Counted from the first letter of the stretch, positions 40,353 through 50,781 are shown. The stretch: DNA of 64,000 nt from Chitinophagaceae bacterium (GCA_024508725.1 JANINS010000003.1:620001-684000), one strand, 5' to 3'. The notes: generated from the letters alone by a model not told the origin. Made by a program: numbers and translations.

Positions 40353-41312
40353 TTATTGCTTAACTAATGTTTGAGTGAACACACTGCTTGAACCAGTAGA
40401 AGTAACATAACCAAGGAATGTACTTGTACCAGCAGCATAAGCACCTACTCTGTACTTGATAACAATATTATTAGAGCAGTAAGTGTATGTTCCTTCATCA
40501 GGAGCAGGGTTAGCACCAGTTGCAGGCAGAACATAAAGATCGTATGCTGCACTTAAACCAACCAGAGTTCCAGGACCTACTTTTTGAGGGCCATCAACAG
40601 TAACTGTTCTTGCTGAGAAATTAGAATAATCAAGAATGAACTTAGCTGTGATCGTTGTTCCCATTTCCCAGATATTACTTATAGTAACACGAGCGGTTGT
40701 AGGGCTAAGCGTTGTAGCAGAAGTTACACCTGAAAGATAACCACCACCTGGAGCGTAAGTATAAGTTAAGGCACCTGTGGTTTCATTGTATCCTCTTTCT
40801 GTGCTCTTATAACTTCCATTCAATGAAGCAGGATCAGTAGCGATCTCTTGCTCAGCACAAGGCCCACGCATGAAAAGAGTGAATACGCCGTTATAATCAG
40901 AAGCACCTACGCTGCTACCTTTATCAACACCCTGCATTGTGATTACGAGGGTATCTTTTCTACCTGCAGTGTATTGGGCATAAGTTCCTGTAATAACCAA
41001 TGTATCAATCACTTTACCTGCAGGTATTGTGAAGGTAGATTTGTTAACAGTATAATGCGTACCCTGAACAGCACCTGTAGGCGATGTGATAGCAATTTTT
41101 ACAGTTCTGTCAATATTTGAAGCTGTTGTTAAACCAATAGGAATTTTATAAACTACTCCCGGAGCTGTAATCTGATAAGTACCGCTGCTCACATTCATGA
41201 AGTGAGCCTGCTCTACAGGAACAGCCACATCTGTATTTTTCTTACAGCCTACCCAGGTTATTACTGATGCGAACAGCAACAACGAGAGCATGCGGCTAAT
41301 GTTATTTCTCAT
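40353..41312 (-). CDS. SusCD-associated surface lipoprotein
   Basis: Encodes 319 residues. The signal and lipobox (WVGC, Cys near residue 23) mark a lipoprotein. Residues 30-150 form a beta-rich, Calx-beta- or DUF1735-like Ig domain (PVEQAHFMNVSSGTYQI..., and GTHYTVNKSTFTIPAGKVIDTLVITG, the typical 'GTHY...F.IPAG' motif). The rest is beta-rich and unassigned (about 150-319). It is the third gene of a susC-susD-lipoprotein unit and follows susD by 29 bases. Such proteins usually sit on the cell surface and help capture the substrate of the SusCD pair. Confidence 0.75.
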   Translation of the reverse strand: MRNNISRMLSLLLFASVITWVGCKKNTDVAVPVEQAHFMNVSSGTYQITAPGVVYKIPIGLTTASNIDRTVKIAITSPTGAVQGTHYTVNKSTFTIPAGKVIDTLVITGTYAQYTAGRKDTLVITMQGVDKGSSVGASDYNGVFTLFMRGPCAEQEIATDPASLNGSYKSTERGYNETTGALTYTYAPGGGYLSGVTSATTLSPTTARVTISNIWEMGTTITAKFILDYSNFSARTVTVDGPQKVGPGTLVGLSAAYDLYVLPATGANPAPDEGTYTYCSNNIVIKYRVGAYAAGTSTFLGYVTSTGSSSVFTQTLVKQ

Positions 41313-41341
41313 ACGTTTTATTTTAAAATTACGGAATTGAA

Positions 41342-42739
41342 TTAGTATCCTGGATTTTGTGTTGTGTTCGGATTAGCGATGATCTCATCTCTTGGAATAG
41401 GTAAAATCCATCTGAAACTGTTCGCAGGAAGAGATTGCCATGCTGCATTTGCATCAGAAGCCAATCTTTGAACCGGCAGGTTGTTTCTTTTCAGATCAAA
41501 CCAACGGAAACCTTCAAATGCGAGTTCTTTGAAACGCTCATCCAACACAGCAGCAATTAAATCAGCAGCTGTTGCATAAGTTACAGGAGTGTAACCAGAG
41601 ATACGTGCAGCTCTTAATGTATTAAGATCAGCAGCTCCGTTTACTAAATCTGGAGTACCCAATTTCGCATAAGCCTCAGCTCTGATCAAATACATTTCTG
41701 CAATTCTCATTGCTTTAATGTCGTTGATTCTTCCACCAAGACCAGAAGTATAGAATTTATTTACATAATTATTTCCACCGGTATTACCAATGTAAGCTTG
41801 TAAACGGATATCACCTGCAGCATAAGAAGCTACCAGCTTATCAGACGGAGCAATGTAAATATCACCACCAGTTGTTGTCCACAAACCTCCAATTGTTGAA
41901 GTTGTATACAATCTTCTGAACAGAACTTCCTGGTTTTTGTTGGCATCGGTCCAGATGTTTCTGAAGTTGGTACCGGTAGCCAATGGACGAATGTTAGAGT
42001 TGATAACAGTTGTTGCGAAGTTGATCGCAGACTGATAATCTCTCTTATACAGAGCGATCCTTGCCTGGTAACCTGTAATGTTCAGTGCATTCAATACAGT
42101 ATCTGTGAAATTTGCTGCAGTAGCAGCAGGCATCAAAGACTTAGCAGTTGAAAGATCCAGATCGATTTGTGCCATTACCTGGCCCATCGTATTCCTTGCA
42201 GGTTGGCAGGTAGCACAAGAAGTAAGGATCAAAGGAACACCTGTTTTTGCCGGGTCATAACGGTCAGCATACATTTCCAGAAGGTGGAAATGTCCAAGAG
42301 CTCTTAAACCTAACAATTGACCTCTTAACACCTCACGTCTTGGTTCTTCACCTGGGTTGATAGCAACTTTATCGATTTGAGCCAACACCCTGTTTACCTG
42401 GTCGATCAACGAATACCAGCCATAATAAGCACCGGTAACATCTCCACCTGTAGTACCATCTGCACCATATTGGAAGCGGTAAGTAAGGGCTCCCTGGCCA
42501 GAGTTGCTGGCGCCAAGTTTCGCCTCATCACTCAATAATGCACTCACATACATGTGATTTGCATAAGCACTATATCTACCAAAAGCACCATTTACACCAA
42601 GCTGAATTTCATTCAATGTTCTGAATGCATTCGCATCGCTGAAGGTGGCATTAGGCTGCTGATCCAGTGCTCTCTTACATCCTGCAGATGCCAATAATGC
42701 ACCGCAAAGGAGAATCACTAAATTATTTCTAAGCTTCAT
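41342..42739 (-). CDS. SusD/RagB-like nutrient-binding lipoprotein (unit 1)
   Basis: Encodes 465 residues from the ATG at 42739; a TTG at 42757 would only lengthen the signal. The lipobox SAGC (Cys at about 21) is followed by KRALDQQPNATFSDANAFRTLNEIQLGVNGAFG, typical of the SusD N-terminus. The helical TPR-like region contains RGQLLGLRALGHFHLLEMYADRYDP and ends with AELYLIRAEAYAKLG-type and ELAFEGFRWFDLKRNNLP motifs, then WILPIPRDEIIANPNTTQNPGY. It caps the SusC transporter on the cell surface. It is four codons from its susC partner. The substrate is unknown; no glycoside hydrolase is present. Confidence 0.93.
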   Translation of the reverse strand: MKLRNNLVILLCGALLASAGCKRALDQQPNATFSDANAFRTLNEIQLGVNGAFGRYSAYANHMYVSALLSDEAKLGASNSGQGALTYRFQYGADGTTGGDVTGAYYGWYSLIDQVNRVLAQIDKVAINPGEEPRREVLRGQLLGLRALGHFHLLEMYADRYDPAKTGVPLILTSCATCQPARNTMGQVMAQIDLDLSTAKSLMPAATAANFTDTVLNALNITGYQARIALYKRDYQSAINFATTVINSNIRPLATGTNFRNIWTDANKNQEVLFRRLYTTSTIGGLWTTTGGDIYIAPSDKLVASYAAGDIRLQAYIGNTGGNNYVNKFYTSGLGGRINDIKAMRIAEMYLIRAEAYAKLGTPDLVNGAADLNTLRAARISGYTPVTYATAADLIAAVLDERFKELAFEGFRWFDLKRNNLPVQRLASDANAAWQSLPANSFRWILPIPRDEIIANPNTTQNPGY

Positions 42740-42761
42740 TTTACTTGTTGTTTTCAATTTT

Positions 42762-45700
42762 TTAGAAAGTTAAATCAAGACCTACAGTAACTGCACGTGG
42801 GTTTGGATATTCTGACAAGTTGATGTTTGTTGCACCAGCTTCAGGATCCATTCCTTTCCACTTAGTCCAGATCAGCAGGTTAGTTCCCTGAACATAGAAA
42901 CGAGCTCTTGAGATGAACTTAGTTCTGTCAAGTACACTTTGTGGCAGGTTGTATGTTAAAGTCAAATCTCTCCAACGTAAGAAATCTGCATTCTGAATGA
43001 TCTTTGAAGAGAAGTTTACGCTGTAAGCAGGGCTAGGCGTAGATACAACATCACCTGGTTTTTGCCAGAACTGAAGTGTATTACCCTGATTGTAACCATT
43101 AGCAAGGAATCCAACCGGGTTTTCCATAAAGTATTCCAGGTTGTTTACTTTGTTTGCGCCTTTCTGCCAGCTAAACAATGTAGAAAGTTCGAATCCTTTG
43201 TAACGTACTGTTGTTCCAAAACCACCTCTCCATGGAGCTTCCCATGTACCATAATCCTGTACTGCATCTGAAGCATTGTAAACATTGGTAAGCTTGCCAT
43301 CAGCAGTATAATATAAAGGAGCACCTGTAGCAGCATCTACACCAGCCCATTTAACTTCATAATGAGAACCGAGTGGTAATCCTACAGAGATCAGTTCAGT
43401 ACCTTGTTCGAAAGAAGACTCTCCACCAAGGCTGATCACTTTATTTCTATTATAAGAGAAGTTACCAGAAACTGTCCAGGTGATATCTCTTGTTCTAACT
43501 ACATCGCCATTACCAGAAAATTCTATACCCTTATTCTGTAACTCTCCTGCATTTACGTTGATTGCACCAAAACCAGAGGTTGCAGAAAGTGTTTTCTGAA
43601 CAAACAAGTCTTTCGTACGCTTATCGTATAAGTTGATATCACCCCAGATTCTGTTTTTCAAGAATGCGAAGTCGATACCCAGGTTAGCTACCCAGGTTTT
43701 TTCCCATCTGAAATCAGGGTTACCAGGATACGTAGCAACTTGTGTATTCAAACCACCATAAGTACCTACACCGTAAGATGATTGGTAAGGATAATCACCA
43801 CCTGCAATATTGTCGTGGTTTCCAGATCCACCATAACTTAATTTAACACGCAAAGTGCTGATCCATCCTACGTTTCTGATGAAGTCTTCTTTAATTGCTT
43901 CCCAACTCAAACCTACTGAGTAGAAGCTCTGCCATCTGTTTGCTTCAGGAAGTTTAGATGATCCATCTCTTCTGTAAGAAGCATTCAATGTATACTTGCC
44001 ATCGTATGTATATCTCGCAGTAGCAAGACCTGATGCAATAGCATTCTGGCTTCTACCGCCACCAACTACAGCATATAGTTGGTTAGACCCATTACCCTGA
44101 GTGATTACAGCAGGTGTATTTGGAGTTCTAGGATCAATGCCATACCCGGTTAAGTTCATTGATTTTGCATACTGCTGAACATATTCACCATACACATTAA
44201 CATCTAAATCATGCTTTTGCTTAAAGATGTTTCTGTAACCAATTGATGGACGGATGTTACCTGAGAAGAATCTTGTTAAGGCTTCAGACTGGAAACCTGC
44301 CTGGCCCGTTAAAGATGTACTTGTTCTTCTTGTATAAGCAAGCCTGTTTCCGTAGTTAGATGTTTGTGTTTCACGGAAATCTACACCGGTAGTTAAGCCA
44401 GCAGTGATGTGATCAGTGATCTTGTAAGAAGACTGAATACCTAACGTTAATTTAAACTGATCGCTGTAGTTCATATCCAACATAGTGAGTTCGTAAGTAT
44501 TGTTACCTGCGAACTTGTTACCTGTGCCGGTAATAATATTACCATTAGCATCAAATAACCTAGAATAAGGAGTTGCGATATTCGCTACCAGGAATGGATT
44601 ACCTAAGTTATTGGTTGTTGTACTTTGTTGGAAATTACGTTTTGTATAACCCAGATTCGAAGAAACGCTGAACATGAATTTATCATCATTATAATCAACG
44701 TTGTTTCTCCATGTTACACGCTGCATATCGGTTCTGTAAGTAGTACCTTCTTCATCATAATAACCAAGGCTGCTATATAATCTTGTTCTTCCGGCACCAC
44801 CTTGTAAAACCAATTGATGGTTTTGGAAACTACCATCACGGAAGAATGCATCTCTCCAGTTAACATTGATCTTAGAAATAGAATCTAAAATTGCATCGTA
44901 CTGCGCTTTTTGAGCAGTTGATAATGCTCCATAAGCAGGATTGTTCTTTGAATAGAACCAACCTGGGATGTTACCAGCCGAAGATTGAGGAACGTTTAAG
45001 AAACGACCATAATCTTCCTGTGCTTTCAACAATTCTGGAGTTGTCATCATATCCCATGTAAATTCAGGGCGTGATTTTACACCGAACTGACCACCATAAG
45101 AAAGCTTCATTTTTTCGCCTTTACCTCTTTTCGTAGTTACTACGATAACACCTGCAGAACCACGAGAACCATACAATGCAGAAGCAGATGCATCTCTCAA
45201 TACATCGATTGATTCAAAGTCATTAGGATTGTACCCTTGGAAAACAGATTGTTCAACCGGGATTCCATCAACAATGAATAATGGAGTGCTACCACCTGTA
45301 ATTGAACTCTGACCTCTGATAATGATGTTAGCAGCACTACCAGGTGCTCCACTTGGAGTCAGGATCAATAAACCCGGAACACGACCTTGTAAAGCCTGAT
45401 CGAAAGAACCTACCGGTCTGTCTTCAATTGCTTTAGCATCGATCTTTGTTGCCGCTCCAGAGTATTCTGATCTTCTCTGGCGAGTGATACCTGTTACAAC
45501 CACACCTTCAAGATCAGCACTTGGATTCAAAGCTGCGTTGATTGTTGTGCTACTTGCTGTAATAGGGGCTGTAAAAGAAGCGTAACCAACATAGCTGAAT
45601 AATAATTGCTTAGCTGTGTTTGGAACGCTGATAGAAAATGTTCCTGCAGAACTGGTGATAGCATGGATGCTGGTTTTTGGAACCGATACATCTACTCCAG

Positions 45701-45812
45701 CCAAAGGATTCCCTTTCTCATCCGTAACCTTTCCGGTTATTGTTCTCGTTTGTGCCCACAACTGGCTAATAGCCAATGTCATGCACAGCACGAGCAAGAC
45801 AATTCTTCTCAT
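42762..45812 (-). CDS. SusC/RagA-type TonB-dependent transporter (unit 1)
   Basis: Encodes 1016 residues. The signal peptide ends LWAQ (about 21). A carboxypeptidase-regulatory-like beta domain follows (TITGKVTDEKGNPLAGVDVSVP, about 22-95), then the plug domain (about 110-225) with LQGRVPGLLILTPSGAPGS and FIVDGIP, and VLRDASASALYGSRGSAGVIVVTTKRGK. The 22-stranded barrel fills the rest and ends with an aromatic (VGLDLTF). It moves the substrate trapped by SusD across the outer membrane with TonB energy. It is the first gene of a susC-susD-lipoprotein unit closed at 40290. Confidence 0.96.
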   Translation of the reverse strand: MRRIVLLVLCMTLAISQLWAQTRTITGKVTDEKGNPLAGVDVSVPKTSIHAITSSAGTFSISVPNTAKQLLFSYVGYASFTAPITASSTTINAALNPSADLEGVVVTGITRQRRSEYSGAATKIDAKAIEDRPVGSFDQALQGRVPGLLILTPSGAPGSAANIIIRGQSSITGGSTPLFIVDGIPVEQSVFQGYNPNDFESIDVLRDASASALYGSRGSAGVIVVTTKRGKGEKMKLSYGGQFGVKSRPEFTWDMMTTPELLKAQEDYGRFLNVPQSSAGNIPGWFYSKNNPAYGALSTAQKAQYDAILDSISKINVNWRDAFFRDGSFQNHQLVLQGGAGRTRLYSSLGYYDEEGTTYRTDMQRVTWRNNVDYNDDKFMFSVSSNLGYTKRNFQQSTTTNNLGNPFLVANIATPYSRLFDANGNIITGTGNKFAGNNTYELTMLDMNYSDQFKLTLGIQSSYKITDHITAGLTTGVDFRETQTSNYGNRLAYTRRTSTSLTGQAGFQSEALTRFFSGNIRPSIGYRNIFKQKHDLDVNVYGEYVQQYAKSMNLTGYGIDPRTPNTPAVITQGNGSNQLYAVVGGGRSQNAIASGLATARYTYDGKYTLNASYRRDGSSKLPEANRWQSFYSVGLSWEAIKEDFIRNVGWISTLRVKLSYGGSGNHDNIAGGDYPYQSSYGVGTYGGLNTQVATYPGNPDFRWEKTWVANLGIDFAFLKNRIWGDINLYDKRTKDLFVQKTLSATSGFGAINVNAGELQNKGIEFSGNGDVVRTRDITWTVSGNFSYNRNKVISLGGESSFEQGTELISVGLPLGSHYEVKWAGVDAATGAPLYYTADGKLTNVYNASDAVQDYGTWEAPWRGGFGTTVRYKGFELSTLFSWQKGANKVNNLEYFMENPVGFLANGYNQGNTLQFWQKPGDVVSTPSPAYSVNFSSKIIQNADFLRWRDLTLTYNLPQSVLDRTKFISRARFYVQGTNLLIWTKWKGMDPEAGATNINLSEYPNPRAVTVGLDLTF

Positions 45813-45915
45813 AAGGACTTTAATTTTTAAATTTTAGGTTTGCAATATTAACAGAAAACTAATAACGTTTGACAGTTCCTTAAGAAATATTGCTGCATTG
45901 CTACGGTCGCCAAAA

Positions 45916-45954
45916 TGTCATAAAACGAAAAGAGCCCCATTACAGGGCTCTTTT
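45916..45954 (-). terminator. Intrinsic terminator after SusCD unit 2
   Basis: AAAAGAGCCC (45928-45937) and GGGCTCTTTT (45945-45954) pair perfectly around a seven-base loop; on the minus strand TTTTCGTTTTATG follows. It lies 24 bases past the susD stop and isolates unit 2 from the downstream unit 1. Confidence 0.9.
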
Positions 45955-45977
45955 ACAAGAAATTAAAAAAAACTTAA

Positions 45978-47567
45978 TTAATAACCAGGATTCTGGGCAA
46001 CAACGGGATTCTGAGTTACCTCGTCTGCCGGAATTGGCCAAAGGAACCTAAAATCACTATATGGAATTGCAGCCTGTGTTGGCGTATATGCACCGCCGCA
46101 ATTATAAATAGCTGCACCAGATGCTCCGTTTACTGCTTTTGCAGGTATGCCACCTGTTCCATAAGTTGCATCGGTAGCTAATCTGTGAATATCTGCCCAA
46201 CGCTTTCCTTCGAATAAAAATTCGATTCTTCTTTCCATTAAAACCGATTTAACCAAGGCTACTTTGTCTGCAAAGCTTCCTACTGTATAAGCATCCGCTA
46301 CAGGATTAGCAAGTGACCTATTTCTTACAGCATTTAATAAATCAACAGCTCTGGAAGAAACTCCTGAAGCCTGGCGAGCCTCTGCTTCTGCCAGAGTTAA
46401 AAGAACCTCAGCATACCTGATTTGTGGAGCATAATCACTTCTGTTTACATAGTCTTTATACTTTGTGGTCAGAATACTTGTACCTCCATTTGCATTGCCG
46501 CCGGTTACGTACATAAGCGTACGTCTTTTATCATCACATTTCCATGCGGCAGAATTATTCCAGATAATGGGAGAAACTGCAACAAGCCCTCTTCCTCCAA
46601 GTCCTGTAGCACCCAGCATATATGCCAGACCACCATTTACACTTGGAGCATCCAAAGCGTCATTTTTAATAGAGAAGATATTCTCCTTAGAAGTGTTATT
46701 TGTAAATGCACCATCAGGAGCAGTATTTAATGTCCACGCACCTATTGGACTAACCAATGCACCTGAAGCAGGAACGAGTTTATTTCCTTCTGTAATTACA
46801 CCAGCCCAATCGCCTGTATGCATTTTAATTCTCATTTTCAAAGCGATGGCAGCAGCTTTGGTAGCTCTGTACGTGCTTAAAGCAGCTGCACCCGGCTGTA
46901 ATGCAGGAAGATTGGTCTCAGCAAAATCAAGGTCTGCAAGAATCTTTGTGTATACACTATCTACTCGCATTCTTGGTGTCTTTCTCAGGTCCTGTACAGC
47001 AGTACTGCTGTTAACAGCGTAATCTCTGTAAGGTATACCAACCTTTGTTCCGTTTCCGTCACTGTATGGACGAGCAAAGTGAATCAGGAGTTCGTGATGA
47101 CCCATTGCTCTTAAAAAGCGGCACTCGGCTTCGTACTGTAAAGCGGTAGCTGCAGGAATAACGCCTTTAGTTCCGGCTCCTTTAAATCCATCGATCGCAA
47201 TATTTGCTTTATTGATCATAGCATAGGCATTATCCCACATAGCTACATTATTAGCCGATGTTGGATTGTATGTGCCTTGATAAGTGATCTGATAAAATGA
47301 AGCAATATTAATCACGTCTTCACCTCTAGCATCGCCCTGCTCAATATTTGCAGCACCAAAAGGGTATCCTCGTTTTTCTGTTCCTCCCTGGTAATTACCA
47401 CTCTGTGCAGCATCATATACACCATTTAATGCAAGCAGACATCTGTCTGCATTAGAAAATGCTGTTTCATCAGTAATAGAAGTGTACGATGACACATCTA
47501 ATACCTTTTTACAACTGATTGCACCAAGCGTAAATGCAGCCAGCATTATTATACTTATTTTTTTCAT
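45978..47567 (-). CDS. SusD/RagB-like nutrient-binding lipoprotein (unit 2)
   Basis: Encodes 529 residues. Lipobox AISC (Cys at about 19) is followed by KKVLDVSSYTSITDETAFSNADRCLLALNGVYDAAQSG. The central helices contain AECRFLRAMGHHELLIHFARPY, and the C-terminal part has YAEVLLTLAEAEARQ and ERRIEFLFEGKRWADIHRLA, closing with RFLWPIPADEVTQNPVVAQNPGY, all SusD hallmarks. It is 27 bases from its susC partner. It is about 60 residues longer than the unit 1 SusD, which suggests a different substrate. Confidence 0.93.
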   Translation of the reverse strand: MKKISIIMLAAFTLGAISCKKVLDVSSYTSITDETAFSNADRCLLALNGVYDAAQSGNYQGGTEKRGYPFGAANIEQGDARGEDVINIASFYQITYQGTYNPTSANNVAMWDNAYAMINKANIAIDGFKGAGTKGVIPAATALQYEAECRFLRAMGHHELLIHFARPYSDGNGTKVGIPYRDYAVNSSTAVQDLRKTPRMRVDSVYTKILADLDFAETNLPALQPGAAALSTYRATKAAAIALKMRIKMHTGDWAGVITEGNKLVPASGALVSPIGAWTLNTAPDGAFTNNTSKENIFSIKNDALDAPSVNGGLAYMLGATGLGGRGLVAVSPIIWNNSAAWKCDDKRRTLMYVTGGNANGGTSILTTKYKDYVNRSDYAPQIRYAEVLLTLAEAEARQASGVSSRAVDLLNAVRNRSLANPVADAYTVGSFADKVALVKSVLMERRIEFLFEGKRWADIHRLATDATYGTGGIPAKAVNGASGAAIYNCGGAYTPTQAAIPYSDFRFLWPIPADEVTQNPVVAQNPGY

Positions 47568-47594
47568 TTTTCTGTTCTTTTAGATTGATGAGAA

Positions 47595-50500
47595 TTAAAA
47601 TCCTACATTTAAACCAAATGAAATAGTTCTGATCTGTGGAGCGACACTTGCATCAACACCACCAGTTGAGATATTATCAGGATCTGTTCCGCTGTATTTT
47701 GTCCAGGTATGTAAATTCTGACCCTGAGCAAAAACCCTTACACTCTGAATATATCCGTTAGTGAATCTTTGAAGCTTATTGCGATCGAAGTTGTAGCTCA
47801 ATACTACATTCTGCAATCTCAGGTAGTCGCCATCCTCAACAAATCTTGAAATTGCAAGATTGTTTTGGTTGATGTTGTTTCCCTGACCCCATACCAATCT
47901 TGGAACTTCGGTGATCTGTCCTGGAGCTGTCCAGCGGTTCAATATTTCGCGGCCATTGTTATGGAAACTCTGGCTCATCAATGCTTCTTGCCTTGTAGTA
48001 TTCATGATCTTATTTCCGCCTGAATAACGCAACATTATCTCCAGGCTGAACCCTTTATAGCCAAAGCTGTTGGTAATAGCACCAAACCATGTAGGGATAC
48101 CTTCACCAAGTTTAACCCTGTCGTTAAAGGTCATTGTAGTTGCATTAGCTGCAGGGAAAGTGTTGTCATCTTTACCAGTAGCGTAATAGAAAGTATTGTT
48201 TGCTATATTATGTTGTACCAGTCTGCCATCAGCCTTATAATACATAGGGTTACCATTAGCCGAGTTAACACCTGCTGATTGATATCCATAAATAATATTC
48301 ATTGGCTCACCAACTTTGATCAGGTTATAGTTACCACTGGTAACAAACTGAGTTTGTGCTCCGTTGATATCGTATAAGCTCTTGATCTCATTTCTAACTT
48401 TAGTGAAATTGGCATCAACTGACCAAGTGAAATCTTTTTGATTGATAAGGTTTGCACCGACAGTGATCTCAATTCCCTTATTCTGTAAGGTTGCAATGTT
48501 TTGCTGGATCGAGTTACCTGGAATACCAGCACTCAAAGGTGTAGGCACAGCAAATACCAGATTATCTACATCATTCAGGAAATAATCTATAGCCAAGGTG
48601 TATTTACCCCCACGTAAGCTTAGATCTAAACCAACATCATATTTCTTACTCGTTTCCCATTGTAAAGCCGGGTTACCTATAGCATTTACTGCAATACCAT
48701 TTACATTACCATAAGCAGCAGCTCCAAATGTGCTTAAGTAAGGTAAACCACCCAATGTATTACCTACAGTGGCATAAGATGCCTTTATCTTAACATCAGT
48801 AAACCATTTGCCTAAGAAAGGATTGTTCTTCCAGAAACTTTCTTCTGATGGTCTCCATCCTGCAGAGAATCCAGGAAAAGTACCGTAACGTTTGTCCGGA
48901 GCTAAAGAGCTTTGTCCATCTCTTCTAACGCTTGCCTGTAAAAAATACTTACTGGCGAAATCATAATTCAATCTTGCAAAAAATGATTCAAAGCCTGCTT
49001 TGCTGTAAGAACCACCTATTGTTTGTGTAGATGCAGAACCTGAGATAACGTTTTCTTTAATGAAGAACATATCAGAAACGTTTTGGCCGGTAGCAGTCAC
49101 CCATTTAGTTTTTGAATTTTGTATCTCATGCCCTGCAGTAAGATAGAAGTTGTGGTTATTAAAGCTCTTATTGTAGTTTATGTAGTTCTGGAATACATAA
49201 CGGAAGAAGTTCTGATTTGCATTGTAAACAAGCCCATTTCCGCTATAACCATCACCATGTCTTGGGTCCCATGATTGAAAGCTGTAATCATTCAACATAT
49301 CTACGCTAAACTGAGAACGATATTTTAAACCCTTTACAGGAGATACTTCAACGAATGCATTATTGATAATTCTATATTTATCAGAATAATATTTATTATT
49401 TGCCAAGACGAATGCTACGTTGAAATAGTTATCGTCTACACCCTGAAGATTTGGTCCGTTTTCCATGGCATTTGCTGCCGGCTGACGGATATTAAATCCA
49501 CTTGGATGAGTAGAACTATAAGGAGAAACGTTAGGTAACAATCTCAATGCAGAAGCAATAGCACCTCCCAAAGAATTCGATCCCGTATTTTGATCGGTGT
49601 CTTCCTGACGAGATAAGGTTATATTATTACCAATTTTGATGTATTTGTTGGCTTCATGTTCAAGATTAACTCTTACACGATACGCCTTGTTCCAGTTAGA
49701 CATGATAGAGCCCTGCTGTTGAGAATAGTTCAAAGACATGTAATAAGTTGTCTTGTTTGTACCACCCTGAAAGCTCAATGTATGATTATGCACCATTGCA
49801 TTATCTACCAGAACTGTTTTCTGCCAGTCAGTATTTGTACCAGCAGCATCCATAAATGCACGTGGTGCCTGACCAGCATTTGCCAGCTTTTCGTTACTGA
49901 TTGTAACAAACTCCTGTGCATTTAATAAATCCCATCTTTTGGCTACGCTGTTCCAGCCAATATATCCATCGTAGGTAACTTTTGCAGACCCTTTTGCACC
50001 TTTTTTTGTAGTGATCATAATAACACCTGCGGCTGCTCTTGAACCATAGATGGCTGTTGCAGATCCATCTTTTAAAACATCTATAGACTCGATATCTGCA
50101 GGGTTAATGTCACCAATTGCATTAGAATTGGTAGTTGCTGCAAGGTTACCTGCAATAATAGGAATACCATCTACTACGATCAACGGATCGTTAGCCTGAT
50201 TAAGAGAATTGTAACCTCTGATACGAATTCTCGCTGGAGCATTAACGATACCACTTGAGTTAGTAACCTGAACACCCGGTGCACGACCAGCTAATTGCTT
50301 GTCAACAGAAGGAGTCATCAGGTTTGCAAACTTTTTTACATCTACTTTAGAAGCAGATCCTGTTACAGCTTTCTTCTGCTGAACACCATAACCTACAACA
50401 ACCACTTCAGAAAGCGAAGTCTCATCTGTAGTAAGTTTAACTGAGACGGATGTTTTGCCTGTAATAACAACGTCCTGGAGAACAAATCCCACATAACTGA

Positions 50501-50723
50501 AACGTAGTTGTTTTACTTTTTCCGGAACTGTGATACTGAAGCTGCCAGCTTCATCAGAGATAGCACGTTTGTCTGATCCTACTGCAGTAACTGTTACACC
50601 TGCCAGTGGATTTCCTTTGTCATCTGTAACCTTACCATTTATGGTCCGGTTTCCTTGTGCAAACACTTGTCCCAATAATAGGACTAGCGCTGCAAGCAGC
50701 GTAAAGAGTTTTCTCATGTGCAT
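47595..50723 (-). CDS. SusC/RagA-type TonB-dependent transporter (unit 2)
   Basis: Encodes 1042 residues (a second Met two codons in is an equal start). The signal ends QVFAQ (about 23). The regulatory-like domain is NRTINGKVTDDKGNPLAGVTVTAVG. The plug carries VVVGYGVQQKKAVTGSASKVD, RIRGYNSLNQANDPLIVVDGIP and IDVLKDGSATAIYGSRAAAGVIMITTKKG. The barrel ends ISFGLNVGF. It imports a polymer-derived oligomer with its SusD. Two SusCD pairs in tandem with no polysaccharide-degrading enzymes suggest peptide-type or otherwise non-glycan substrates, but this is only inference. Confidence 0.96.
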   Translation of the reverse strand: MHMRKLFTLLAALVLLLGQVFAQGNRTINGKVTDDKGNPLAGVTVTAVGSDKRAISDEAGSFSITVPEKVKQLRFSYVGFVLQDVVITGKTSVSVKLTTDETSLSEVVVVGYGVQQKKAVTGSASKVDVKKFANLMTPSVDKQLAGRAPGVQVTNSSGIVNAPARIRIRGYNSLNQANDPLIVVDGIPIIAGNLAATTNSNAIGDINPADIESIDVLKDGSATAIYGSRAAAGVIMITTKKGAKGSAKVTYDGYIGWNSVAKRWDLLNAQEFVTISNEKLANAGQAPRAFMDAAGTNTDWQKTVLVDNAMVHNHTLSFQGGTNKTTYYMSLNYSQQQGSIMSNWNKAYRVRVNLEHEANKYIKIGNNITLSRQEDTDQNTGSNSLGGAIASALRLLPNVSPYSSTHPSGFNIRQPAANAMENGPNLQGVDDNYFNVAFVLANNKYYSDKYRIINNAFVEVSPVKGLKYRSQFSVDMLNDYSFQSWDPRHGDGYSGNGLVYNANQNFFRYVFQNYINYNKSFNNHNFYLTAGHEIQNSKTKWVTATGQNVSDMFFIKENVISGSASTQTIGGSYSKAGFESFFARLNYDFASKYFLQASVRRDGQSSLAPDKRYGTFPGFSAGWRPSEESFWKNNPFLGKWFTDVKIKASYATVGNTLGGLPYLSTFGAAAYGNVNGIAVNAIGNPALQWETSKKYDVGLDLSLRGGKYTLAIDYFLNDVDNLVFAVPTPLSAGIPGNSIQQNIATLQNKGIEITVGANLINQKDFTWSVDANFTKVRNEIKSLYDINGAQTQFVTSGNYNLIKVGEPMNIIYGYQSAGVNSANGNPMYYKADGRLVQHNIANNTFYYATGKDDNTFPAANATTMTFNDRVKLGEGIPTWFGAITNSFGYKGFSLEIMLRYSGGNKIMNTTRQEALMSQSFHNNGREILNRWTAPGQITEVPRLVWGQGNNINQNNLAISRFVEDGDYLRLQNVVLSYNFDRNKLQRFTNGYIQSVRVFAQGQNLHTWTKYSGTDPDNISTGGVDASVAPQIRTISFGLNVGF

Positions 50724-50754
50724 TAAGTTTAAGTGTGTCTAAGATATCAGTAAA

Positions 50755-50781
50755 CAAAATACAGTCAGCAGAAAAACTCAA
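50755..50781 (-). promoter_or_regulatory. Candidate promoter of SusCD unit 2
   Basis: On the minus strand TTG (50779-50781) and TATTTTG (50755-50761) are 17 bases apart, a near match to the Bacteroidota -33/-7 pair. The ATG follows 31 bases later. Otherwise the 50724-50981 gap (about 260 bases) shows no gene or strong hairpin. Confidence 0.35.

Noticed and set aside
40353-50723. Classical polysaccharide utilisation locus
   Set aside because: SusC and SusD pairs are present, but there are no glycoside hydrolases, lyases, sulfatases or sensor-regulators, so the glycan label is not supported.
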